A stretch of DNA of 64,000 bases, from positions 744,001 to 808,000 of the forward strand of contig OZ037855.1 of NCBI GenBank assembly GCA_964035575.1. The letters are read 5' to 3'. Under the pieces are notes generated by a model. That model ran no database searches. It saw nothing but the letters and a program-made list of their open reading frames with translations, and was not told the origin of the DNA. Source of the stretch: Rhynchopus sp. YZ270_cl-10. Its lineage: Eukaryota > Euglenozoa > Diplonemea > Diplonemida > Diplonemidae. How positions within the stretch are numbered: position 1 is the first letter of the stretch; the number at the start of each line of letters is the position of its first letter. The position numbers were made by a program, and so were the translations under genes. This document shows positions 32,586 through 43,080 of this stretch, in pieces.

Positions 32586-33539
32586 CAGTCCCGCCTATTA
32601 TTAATAGCGTTTTATTTTATAAAATCCTAATTAGTGACGTTCTAATTTATAAAGTCGTGAATTAATTTATTTTTCGGGGGGGAATACTAAGTTATTGAAT
32701 TTATTTTCCCCGGCGGAGCCGAAAAAAATTTTTTTGCCTGCACAAGTGACGACGGGTTTGTGCGGGTTCTGTTGGAGGAATATGTGGAAAAGGAGGTGTG
32801 TAATCAGTGATACACGGAGGTAAAAAACGGTGCGGTCGGTGGTGGCTGTGCGGACGCGCATGCCGTTCACCTCCATGGTCTATTTCGCCCACGAGATGAA
32901 AAGACCTGGCACCAGGAGTCGGTTACACCGAGGCGTGTCCCGCCTCGTCTTCACCACCATCCCCCTCGCAAGCGACGCAAATCGGTTGGCTGTTGAACTT
33001 GCGGGTCATCCCCGTAAGGTTGAGAAACCTCTTCAGCTCCTCGGGGTTCAAAAGAGCCTTGGGTGAAGTACGAACCGCTCTCTTTTTGTGGGTTTTGTAC
33101 TTGGAGATGGTGGGAGCAGAAATATGGCGTCCTGGGTGAGCGTCATTCCACCACGCCATCACATCAGCGTGCGGTCTGTCATCAGTGCCTGCGTCCGCCG
33201 ATGAACGGTGAGGCTGGCACTTTCAACTTCTCTGTCATCCGCCATGGCTTGTCTGTGATGGTGACAATCTCCGGGGCGGTGAGGACAGCCTGCTCGACGA
33301 TGGTCACATCTTCGGCATATTTCTTTCATTTTTTCCGTTCATTCCGTGGTGGAGACAGACATGATGGTCGGAGAGAAAGATGCAGATAGTCTTGTAGAGA
33401 TTCAGACTGGGATTTGGGTGGACAAGCTAATTTATAAAATCTTAATTAGTGACGTTCTAATTTATAAAGTCGCTAATTAAATATTTTCAGATTTGGTCGA
33501 ATTTATAAATTAGAAATTCACTAATTAGAGGCGGGACTG
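32586..33539. mobile_element. 954-bp Tc1/mariner-class (pogo-like) DNA transposon remnant
   Basis: Terminal inverted repeats CAGTCCCGCCT / AGGCGGGACTG flanked by TA at 32584-32585 and 33540-33541, as in Tc1/mariner/pogo elements. Inside both ends is a ~50-bp direct (not inverted) repeat with TTAGTGACGTTCTAATTTAT. On the minus strand, 32923-33162 encodes 79 residues whose first part (MAWWNDAHPGRHISAPTISK) looks like the CENP-B/pogo-type helix-turn-helix, with a stop just upstream in frame. Too short for a full transposase, so a decayed or internally deleted copy. Confidence 0.7.
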
Positions 33540-33644
33540 TAGCTTTTTTTTTTTTTTTTGTGTTTTTGTCCAGGGTAGTAGCTTGAAAGGTGCACTTTTC
33601 AAATGTTGCTGGTTTGCTGGTTTAGAAAAAAAAATTTCCCCAGT

Positions 33645-33995
33645 TGAAAGCGGTCGTCGCGCGCTTCGCGCGCGCCTCCCTGACAGCCAGAGTGGAGAGG
33701 TACAGGGTAAGGTTTGCGAGACAAAGAAAACGGGATATAATCCTTTGTTAACGGAGCTTGGTCTTGCACCTTACGTTCCACTAACCGTATAAATCAATAC
33801 GTCTTCCAGAAGCAGGGGCTGTTGCAACGGTGGGTCATTTTGAAAAAACGGTCAACTTTTTGCAGCTTTGGCCAAGTTGCATTTTGTTTGGCTGCAAAAT
33901 GCAAGGGAATCCCTTTAGCCATTGTAAACTCTATTTTTTTGCGGAGCAAAAAAAATAATATCAAGTGGCGCCGCAGGCGAAAAAAAAATTAGGGT
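33645..33995 (+). repeat. ~350-bp dispersed hairpin-rich repeat, copy 1
   Basis: Starts with GCGGTCGTCGCGCGCTTCGC (hairpin GCGCGC-TTC-GCGCGC), then CTCCCTGACAGCCA, CGTCTTCCAGAAGCAGGGGC, hairpin-forming TTGCATTTTG / CAAAATGCAA, TTTTTTTGC-GGA-GCAAAAAAA and GGCGCCGCAGGCG. The same order recurs at about 61581-61895 inside a hAT-type element; a partial copy of the first hairpin lies at 53972-54030. Confidence 0.75.
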
Positions 33996-34454
33996 ATGGT
34001 TGGTGTGGCTAAATCCAGTACAAAAACAGCACAAAAGAAGCACAAAAGAAGTACAAAAATTACACTTTATTTTGGGGGTGTTTTTCGCGAAAAATTATTT
34101 CCCTGTATAAACTTTTTGGGGGTCGGGGTCGGGGGGTCGGGGGGAAAATTTTTTTGGCCTACAAAAAGTTGGGGAATTTTTTTTTCTTCTTCGATTATCA
34201 GGAGTCCGTGCGTACTGTGATGGGGTCGCTTTGCGCTGAGAAATGAGTATTTTTGACCTAAAATGCATGCATCAGTTTTTACAGGGCATGTTCAGGTTTA
34301 GTGTAAAATATGGTCAGTACTTGACCACTGAGGGTAAAGTGCAAGGTGAACGTGGGGGCAGTTTGCATAGCTGCGAACTTTGCTGCATGTTGTGACCCCA
34401 CCATTTTACGGACGGGGCTCGTAGAACCCAATGAGGAGTGAGAAAGAAGGATAT

Positions 34455-34735
34455 GGCCAACGAAAAAAGTAGCGTACCGTGCGCCTGCGGCGCAAGATTG
34501 CAGCACACCCTTTCCCATGACATAGTTCAGCAGCACAAATGTGCAAGTATAAGCGCAATTTTTTGAAATGTTGCGCACCGTGGCTTCGCCAGAAACTTTC
34601 GTTCTAGCAAAATACTAGGTAAAATTTAACAGAACTGACGATAATTACCAACGACAGTGCCAATTTATGTCGACATTTTTCAGAAATGTTGCGTACCGTG
34701 GCTTCGCCAGGAACTTTTGGGTGCCATGACTTGGG
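34455..34735 (+). repeat. Left arm of ~270-bp imperfect inverted repeat (GCGTACCGTG family)
   Basis: Holds hairpin TGCGCC-TGC-GGCGCA (34480-34494) and two TGGC-TTC-GCCA hairpins after GCGCACCGTG and GCGTACCGTG, plus GACGATAATTACCAACGACA. The reverse complement recurs at 35190-35456 in the same order. Confidence 0.75.
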
Positions 34736-35082
34736 GCGATTGGGAAAGTACGAATTGGTACCAAAAATAAAAAAAACCCCTTTTTTAGGGTATACAAAAA
34801 AAGTACAAAAGAAGTACAAAAATTACACTTTATTTTTGGAGTTAGCCACACCAATGGTGCAAAAAATGTAGCTTTTTACACCACAGAGTCACTCAATGCA
34901 CCCTTTTTAGGGGTTCGCTTACGTGTGAGGCTTTCTTCTGTGAAGAAAGTGGTGCAGGGGGGAGGCGAAAAACTGAATCCCGAATCCCACTTTTTTTTTT
35001 TTATTTTTCCCCAAACCAGTAAACCAGCTCGTTCTGGTTTTGAAACCAGCAAAAGTACCCAAGCTATTTCCCTGGTTTTTGT

Positions 35083-35712
35083 CAGGGCTCTCGGAGATCA
35101 CCCCCAAAACCCAAAAAGGGGGGTGATTTGGGGTCAAAAAAATTTCCCCACACTATGTGCAAAGGGAGGGACGTGGGAAAGAAACTGCGGTCATGGCACC
35201 CGAAAGGTTCCGGGCGAAGCCACGGTACGCAACATAAAATGTTGACATAAAATGGCACTGTCGTTGGTAATTATCGTCAGTTTGCATGAATTTTACTTCC
35301 ATATTTTGCTAAACGAAAGTTTCTGGCGAAGCCACGGTGCGCAACATTTCAAAAAAAATGCGCTTAAAATAGCACATTATTACAGCCAAACTATGTCAAA
35401 GGGAAGGATGGTTGTAAGCTTGCGCCGCAGGCGCACGGTACGCTACTTTTTTTCTTTCGCCATGCTGCATGCTTCCTTTTTCCTTCGGCGTTTGACCAAT
35501 TGAGTCGCGTTCTGGCTGTGACGGGTCACTTTGTTCACTGCTGTGTGAACAACGGAGCTCTAGTAGAAAGACCCCCCAAAAAAAAATCCGGATTTCCCAA
35601 CTTTTTTTTTTTTTTGGGGGGGTGATTTTCCGAAAAAATCACCCCCCCCAAAATCCGTTATTTTTTTTTTTGGGGGATTTTTGGGCAAAATCACCCCCCC
35701 CCGAGAGCCTTG
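35083..35712. mobile_element. 630-bp short hAT-type element
   Basis: Ends CAGGGCTCTCGG / CCGAGAGCCTTG (one mismatch in 12) with an 8-bp duplication GTTTTTGT at 35075-35082 and 35713-35720. The ends resemble those of the element at 61475-62235 (CAGGGCTCTC), so they may share a family. The interior carries the right arm of the GCGTACCGTG inverted repeat and C/G tracts that can pair (GGTGATTT / AAATCACC type). No coding frame. Confidence 0.75.
35190..35456 (-). repeat. Right arm of ~270-bp imperfect inverted repeat
   Basis: Reverse complement of 34455-34735, with hairpins GGCGAAGCC (two) and TGCGCCGCAGGCGCA at 35421-35435. Lies within the 630-bp hAT-type element, whereas its partner lies outside. 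Confidence 0.75.
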
Positions 35713-36014
35713 GTTTTTGTTTTTGTTGCCGTCGTTGTTGTTTGGGATGCCTTCACAAAATGCAAAAAGAAAAAGAGGAAAAGAGCTGCAAGATAAGACG
35801 CGTTCAGGTACCACATAAAAATGTGGTATTGTTCTTACGCAAAGAAAGAGACTGGACGGGACTGGGGGATCCTTCACTGGTTGCTGCACAGAGTGAACGA
35901 CGCAGACGAAAGCACAGTGAAGCCAAAGAGACACGGAATGCATGTCCTTTTCTCTCCCGTTTTTCAAGAAAAAAAGTAACTATTTATTCCGATGGAAAAA
36001 GGTGGATTTCATGC

Positions 36015-36103
36015 ACCAACCTTTTCGTGGAAGAGTGGTATGTGAGTTATTGCACGAGCGTAGTGAGTGCAATAACGGCGAACGAGTCCACGAAAAGGTT
36101 GGT
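36015..36103. repeat. Strong nested palindrome
   Basis: Outer arms ACCAACCTTTTCGTGGA / TCCACGAAAAGGTTGGT pair over 17 bp; inner arms GTTATTGCAC / GTGCAATAAC pair over 10 bp around GAGCGTAGTGA. Not within any recognised element or gene. Confidence 0.75.
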
Positions 36104-36484
36104 AAGTGGAATATAGTCTGCTGCTTTCATCGAACGCAATTGTATTTCACAATTGAAAATACTTTGTGTGGAGGATGCCGATTTTGGCTGTGCGGTAACG
36201 TCACTGACAAAGTATATTCACGCGTAAATAAAAGATAGTTGTTTTGGCGCAGGTCGCCCAATACAAGGGATCCTAAGAAACCACTCTTTTGAGTATACCA
36301 TCTGGTGGTGCCCGAACCCCCTTCCAGGACAGTCCTCACGCGAGCTACTGCTACTCAATTTGGTAAGGCTAACCTATGCAAATGGAAAGGAGTTCATTGG
36401 CGCGGTCACCACCGTTTAAGAAAAAATAGGTGAATGGGAAAGTGAAGGGGGGGAGGTGTCATCCTCTCTCTTGCTTTCAATCTT

Positions 36485-39400
36485 TCACCGCTTCACTGAG
36501 TCTACTGAAAGCCCTCCGACTGCAACGTCTTTTGTGACGCCACGTGAAAACGTGGCACCTTTTCGGACGTTTCCTTTCGCCACAGAGGCGATCTTTGCAA
36601 CACCACCTACACCACCTGCACCGCCTACACCAGCCACACCAGCTAGACTCGCCCCTCGCTCCCTTCCTACTGTACCGAACGAATTGGTACGCTTCTTTGC
36701 ATCGATGAGGGGGAGGCGTGGTGGGGCCTGGCTTGCTGCTGCTGCTACTGCTTTTTTTTGCATCTTGCTTGAGCGCCTTTCACCTGCTTCTGGGGGAACT
36801 GGGTGGAAATAGGATTTGGTGGTGATGGAGAAGTCGAAGTCGTCTTCAGCTGGGACGTGCATGCTTTCTGCTGGGGTTGCTGCGGAGAGCAGAATGCGGC
36901 GTGTCTTAGCGTCGACAACGCTGCTGAAGGTGGACGCAGTTTTTTTCCTGATAAGCTCCCCCCCGAGGAGGTAGTTCAGCTGCGCCAACCCGTCGGGTTC
37001 AAATAACCACATCGAAACCAACTGCTGCAGGACCTGCTGCTGATCCTGCGTCAGCTCACGATGCCTCCCCCTTGCATGGTCTATCGCATCTTCCCTTGCC
37101 TCCTCCGCCTCACACCCCTCCAGCTCAGCCTCCAAAGACTCTGTTACAGCCTTCGATGTGGCGTCAATTCGGTTTTGCCGTTCCAGCATCTTTGCAACCT
37201 CGCGTACCTGCTGTGGATGATGCAGGGCACGGTGCGTTACTTCACCATCCTCTTCAATGCGAGGAGGTGATGGAGAAGGTGGAGAAGCATGTGGTGACGC
37301 TCGTGGTGACGCTCGTGGAGAAGCGAGGGGGCTGTCTATAGTTTTGGCGACGGTTATATCGGATTGAGGTAGAGTAGGCAAAGCATCAACCGAGCGTGTC
37401 CCCTTCACAAAGCTTGGATGCACATCAAAAAACTCTAGTGGCGCTGTTTGGAAAGGAAGCGACACTCTTGCATATTTTTTGTGCTCATTCGACGCCGGAG
37501 CGTAGCCCTCCTCATACCGCACCTTGACAGGAAGCCAGCCTTCTTGGTACGCATGGATGAAGTGCGATGATTTAAAAAAATTGGCTTCGTACCATGCCTT
37601 TCTGATTCCCCGCTCCTTTCGGTTGACTGTGGTAGTGGAGTTCCCCTCCTCCAACCAGAGAGAGCCTCCATTGAGAAAGTCTTGTATGACACGAGGCTTC
37701 ATCCATGCATTGTGGTCCACCCGGGCAGAGACACGCGCTTCGTCGCATTCTTCTCTGCGGACTGCTTCGCGCCATTCATACCACGCCATTCTGTCGAGGA
37801 GAGTGGTCATGACCCCTAAGGGTGTGTTTGTATCACGGATGATCTGTTTGAAGGGGGTCATGATTTCTTCGAGGATTTTGCTGGAGGAGATGGCGGTGAG
37901 GAGGGAGAGGGCTGCTGATTTGGTGGTGGAGAGGGTGGTGCGGAAGCGGCGTATCAAGGGGAGCAGGGTGGAGCGGATGAGTGAGGAGACGTTGCGGAGT
38001 TGCGTTTGGAGGCGTGAGATTTGTGAGAAGGCTGCCTCGATTTCGGTGTTGTGTTTGTCGCGGATGTCTTCAAGTAGTGAATCGGGTATAGTAGGAGAAA
38101 CGTCGTTTGTGCGTTGTTGATCAGTGCGGTGGCGTAGGTGAAGAGCCTCCATCAGCTCGTTGCGCTCGTCACCGACTTCATTCATCTTCTTCTGTGAGTT
38201 GTCCCTCGCCTTCTTCGCCTGCAACAACTGTCGCTGCGCATCCGCCAATTTCTTCTCCATCTCCAACCGAATCTTCACCTCCCCTTTCAAAGAATTGACA
38301 TGCTTCTTCAACGCATTGCATTCCTCCGACAGCCTCTCCACCTTGCAGTTCGCAAGCACATTTTTATCCTTCAATTCCAAAACATGAACTTCAGGAGTCC
38401 CTATGACATGTGTCGTAAGGCTGCGTTTGTTCCCCCCATCAGATGCCCATGGAGACAGTGATGGTTGCAATGAGGGTGATCGGCCCTTTGTCTTCCCTGT
38501 GGCCAGGTGTTTGCCCTCACGTCCAGATGCCTGAGCAGGTCCCGCGGCAGTGTGCGTCGCTGTGTCAACTGTGTTTTCGCTCTCCATGCCTTCAGCCTCC
38601 ATCCGGCTTGCATGGAGCTGCATCTCAAGGATGTTGACCTCCACCTCCTTCGCGAATACAAGGCTCTGCAGACGCATCACCTCACTGTGGGGTTGGGGTT
38701 TGTCAAGGTCGAAAAAGGCTGCATAATATTATACATTAAATTTTGTACGTTTTGGAAATGTTTTGGATTTGAAAACACCTACCAATGGTCTTCCAATTTT
38801 GATACATTCGTTTGTTGCTTTTTTGTTAATCTGAAACGGCCATAGAAGTGGTCTGTATATCTTTTTAAAAAAACCCTCAATACACAACAAAGCTTATAAC
38901 AAAAGACATACGTCTGCAACCCTTCAATGTCATTGTGCATCTCTGCCTGCTTCCGGGTTGACGCACGCCGCTTCTTTGACTTCTCGGCCACATCTCCTTG
39001 GAGGTGGTCTCCTCCTCCTCCTCCTCCACCACCACCACCACCACCCTTTCCTCCTGCACCCTTTTCCACTATATCATCGGTCCCTTCACGACTGATTTGG
39101 ATTTCTTTTTGTGACCCTTCGCTTAGAACCAACGACCCCCGCATATTATTTGCGTCCTCTGACACTGCAGACTGCCTCCCTAATGACACTTCCTGTTCCA
39201 CCTCCTCTGACTCCGGGTGTGGTATGTCCCCTTCCTCTAAGGGCCCATCGGCTGGTGTCGCCTCTTGCTTGAACGGTACGTCTGCTAGGGTGGTGCCTTC
39301 GTCTTCTTCGTCTTCTTCTGCTTCTTCCTCCTCGTCCCCTTCTTCGCATTCTTCTTCCTCGAAAGGAGTGTCCACGTCGAAAGGGGTTTCTAGCCTTGCA

Positions 39401-42216
39401 TCGCCGTCGCTGTCTTTCTTCGTGATGTCTTCTTGATTTGCTTCTTCAGCAGTGGGGAAGACTGGTGGTGGTTCTCTTTCTGGAGGGAGACGTCGTTTTT
39501 TGGGTTTGGCGTGATGGAGATGCGCATCAATGTGGTTTTGCAACGCTGCGAACAGCTCTGATACGATCGCATTTCGCTCAATGATGCCCTGCCGTGACTG
39601 CCTAATGCGCTCCTCAACCTCCTCCCCGATGCTGCCCCCTTGGAGAAGTAGACGGAACCGTTTGCTCACTAAGTCCTCCTGCTTTTTTGTGACTGATAAC
39701 AACTGCGCCTCTAATTTACTCATTTCTGCCACCGCCGAGTACTCTGACGGAGGCGGGCATGTCAGCAAATGGTTGAAGACGCAGGATTGTTGGATGTCTG
39801 GGGTCATCCTGTTCCGTGGTGACGTCGCTCTAACGGATGTGACTGCGTTGGCAACGCCTCCAGTGAGGACGAGCTGGCGGACGGCAGAGGCAACGATGTG
39901 CTGGCCCACGTCGGTGTGGTGCAGTACTGACATTGCAATGCGTCCTGCACGACCTAGCACTGCAATGCGACGTAGCTTGTTGCGTACGTTGTCCCATTTG
40001 CTGAAAAGATTGTTGAAAGTGTTGGCAAAAAAATTAAAAAAAAAATTATTTTCACCCGATTTTGAAAAAGTAGCACCCCAACACCATTTTGGAGTTTTTT
40101 TTTTTGGTTTGGGGGTGTTCAGAGAGGGTTCCCCTCCAGGTACACTCAACATCGCTCGTAAAGGTAATTTTAAAGGGGATTTAAGGGGAAATCGGACAAT
40201 CTGAATGAATTGGGTTTATTTTTGTTCATTTTGCTGCTAGTTTCCACTACGTGTTGGGAGAGAGAAAAAATGAGAGGAAAAGGAAAGGGGTGTGAGTGGC
40301 TACCTGCGTTTCACCATGAGTCTCTGACGGATTTGCGATTTGAGTTGGAGCGCGCCGTCGTGATGTTCCATGGCACATCGGTTGAGCGTTTCTATGTGGC
40401 GATTGAGGCTTGCCTCTTGTTGGGAGAGCTTATCCAGCTTTGCGGTCGCCCCTTCCAACAGCTTTTCTGTGTCAATAAGCTTGTCTTGGAGCTGTTCGTT
40501 CATTGTCTGCAGCTCCACAGCTTTGGTCGCAAGCATTTTGAGTTTGAACCCCATATCGGTTGAGCTTTCCTCTTCTAAGAGTGGTTCTGTTGGGCTGGAG
40601 CATTTTGCTTTGAGCGTGAGGTTTTTGTTCTTGTCGGAGAGGAGGATGCTTTTCTTTTTGGTTTTGATGATCTGCAGTTCGAGGAGATAGCAGTTTGGGC
40701 ATTTTTGGACGGCTTTGGCTTCCTCGGGGGGCGCGACGATGTCGATGGTTGGGGCGAACATTGCTTCGTCAGACAGCGAACCGTCGGGAGACGCAAAGCT
40801 CGAGGCACTCTCGAGGCTTTGTCTCTTACTCTCACGACTATTACTACGGCTTAGCTTCCCTCGTATGCTCTCCTTCTTGCGTAGGCTCCCACTCCGGCTT
40901 TCCTTTCTCCGTAACGTCTCCCTGACACTCTCCCTCCGTACTGACGTCCTTCTGATTTCTCTTTTGCTCTCTCTTCTTACTTTCTCGACCTCCGCTTGCG
41001 CGAATTTTCCAAATCCTACTGTTGCTAGCCGTTCTTCTTGTGGGGCGGCGAGTGGGGGTTCTGTAGTGTTCTGTTCAGGAGGAGGCTCTTCTTCGTCTGA
41101 AGTGTCCTCAAGACCCCCCAGGTTGTTCTGCATGAGATATTCATCGAGATTCTGGCCTTCCTGAAAGACCTCTTCTGGGTAGCCGAACAGGCCGTCATCA
41201 GGGGTGTCGGGGCGTTTTTCTCGCAGCTCTTTTTGCTCGATGGCTTGCACAGCGGACATCAACGGGGAGACCTCAGACGGTCCTACCGCCTTGGGTAATG
41301 CTGCCTTCATTTGCGTCACCATGTCTGGAAACCCTTTCTTCTTTCGTTTCTTCGGTGGAGTATTTACCCTGCTTTCATTCTTTGGGGCCGGAGGGGTAGC
41401 CTTTCGTGGAGGAGGTGACGGAGGCGGGGGTGTAGGTGTTGCTTCGCCGTCCTCTTTCAGTAAGGCCTCGCGGACTTGAGAAAGACTCATGTCATCGAGA
41501 TTGACTTCGGGAGGGGCAGGGTCTTCTGGAGGGTCGGAGACTGAGGAGATGTTAGAAATGTCGCTGACGCTGTCCTGCTCACGGAGATAGTAGACGGAGG
41601 TGTCTTGCATGTTGCGTTCTTTGAGAAGAGAGCGTTTTGTGTTGGCGCATCCCGCAGCAGCCTTCGCAAGCTTCTCTGCTTCGACGGCAGAAGGCAACGG
41701 TGTGTCTGTCGAAAACTCCAAAACCTTCTGCAACTGTTTGATATTTGACTGCAGCCGTTTTGCGTGAAAATCGATCTTCGCGTGCTCCACAAAAGAAGAC
41801 AATTTCTGCAACGCCTCATTCCCAGCGCGCTGCAGATCAGGGTTGATCCCTGCCTGCTCTCTCCTCCGGAGTTCTAATTGCGAATGAATTTCTTCGACCT
41901 GAGACATCAATGATACAACTTCGCTTTGGGTAACCTGCATGCACTCTCCATACGAATTTTCTTGGGCCTGCACTTCAGAGCGGAGTGCAGCAACCAATGA
42001 GAGCACGTGGTCCACATCGGCAGCGTGCGTTGCGCGACGCTTCTTTCGTGGCGAGCGTTTCTTTTCCTCGACAGTGTGTGGGGCAAGGGGGCCCCTTGTG
42101 TCGTCATCGAGCAGTCCGCCACTGAGCATCTTCTCCTGCAGCCACACATCCTCCTCGCGCGTCTCAGAGAGTTTGCAGTTCTTATACGAGGAGCTTGCTG
42201 CAGCGGGCTGCTCCAT
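36485..42216 (-). CDS. Large coiled-coil protein, three-exon model (42216-40304, 40000-38912, 38684-36485), 1,733 residues
   Basis: Three open frames lie end to end. Exon 2 ends at the donor AC/GTATGT after EGLQ. Exon 3 begins after CCCCACAG and continues a heptad-rich helix in the same phase (LQT-EVMRLQ). Exon 1 ends at AG/GTAGCC and exon 2 begins after CTTTTCAG, again with matching phase (VKR-S-KWDNVRNKL). The spliced length is an exact codon multiple (5,202 nt). Exon 1: Ser/Arg-rich part (RRESVRETLRRKESRSGS) and coiled coils. Exon 2: acidic run and poly-Gly. Exon 3: coiled coil, a globular part (WYEWREAVRREECDEARVSA) and a basic Gly/Ala-rich tail. No family recognised; a cytoskeletal or basal-body role is inference. 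The exon 2-3 join is firmer than 1-2, whose donor is less typical. Confidence 0.65.
38685..38911 (-). other. Spliceosomal intron, 227 bp
   Basis: Donor GTATGT and acceptor CCACAG after a pyrimidine-rich end (GACAAACCCCAACCCCACAG). Removing it joins two coiled-coil frames in phase 2. It is AT-rich and holds stops in the coding frame of exon 3. Confidence 0.7.
40001..40303 (-). other. Probable intron, 303 bp
   Basis: Donor AG/GTAGCC is atypical; acceptor CAACAATCTTTTCAG is strong. Phase 2 on both sides. Contains long A and T runs. If wrong, exon 1 is a separate 638-residue protein ending MVKRR. Confidence 0.45.
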
Positions 42217-42360
42217 GGCAATGGCAGGAGGAGATCACTTCAAAGGAGAGCACTTCAACTACTTTTGTCAAAAGAAAGAAAAGAAAGTAGTTGAAAACGT
42301 GCTACAAAAAAAGCAGCACGGTCGTGCTCATACAAAGAAACAAAAAAAAAAAAAAACTGT

Positions 42361-42393
42361 AAGATTACCCTAAGCTCTCGTACTTAGTCACCT
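42361..42393 (+). repeat. Small spacer hairpin, CTAAG type
   Basis: Arms CTAAG / CTTAG around loop CTCTCGTA, followed by TCACCTT as in the copy at 50683. Confidence 0.55.
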
Positions 42394-42817
42394 TCCAAAA
42401 ATAAAAAGGAGGTGGGGGAAAGTGGGTGTTCTGCACAGGGCAGCCCTACTACCATGGGCTGGTGTGTGGGGGGTTTTTTCCCTATTAGAGTGGTGGAGTG
42501 GTGAAGAGATATGGTACATGACTGGCTGTACCGTGGGGTGGACTCAAAAGGTGGGCGCAATATGGGCAGCAGTTATGGTGTTCTCCTTCGGACCCCCAAC
42601 CACGCAGTCTTACATCCATTTTGTGGTTTACATCTGATATGTGCTACTCCCGCTTCCATTCATCAGATGAACGGGGATCATTGCGAACACAGGGTAATTA
42701 GGCCTGTATGATACAGCGTCCGGTTGGGGTCCGTTTGTCCGTCTGCCCGTTTCGCAGTGTGGGAGAGGCTAACTAAGCGAATGGGAGCTGGGTATTGCAA
42801 AAAATAAGAATAAAAAT

Positions 42818-43080
42818 AATAATGTCTGCAAAACGTTGGGGGGTGCCTCGGAGCTTTGGCTAAGCCTTTGGTCTCGCACAAAATAGCAAGAGACACTGCA
42901 CGCAACCTGGCACACCTCGCATCACCTCACCCACCCCACCCCCCATTGCTGACGAATTGCCAACAATGCCGGGGGGAGCAAGGAGAGAGAAGGGAAATTT
43001 CCAACGTACAATGTACCTTCAGTTCTAGAGTACATAGTACCTCTCGACTTGGTTTTTCATCATCGGCCTGGGGGGGGTGA
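42818..43080 (+). repeat. ~260-bp direct repeat flanking the membrane-protein region, left copy
   Basis: From AATGTCTGCAAAACGTTGGG through GCTTTGGCTAAGCCTTTGG and TGCACGCAACCTGGCACACC to TTTTTCATCATCGGCCTGGG; recurs at about 47295-47552 in the same orientation with few changes. A shorter shared block (CAGTC-TACATCCATTTTGTGG..) lies at 42609-42668 and 47609-47668. Confidence 0.8.
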
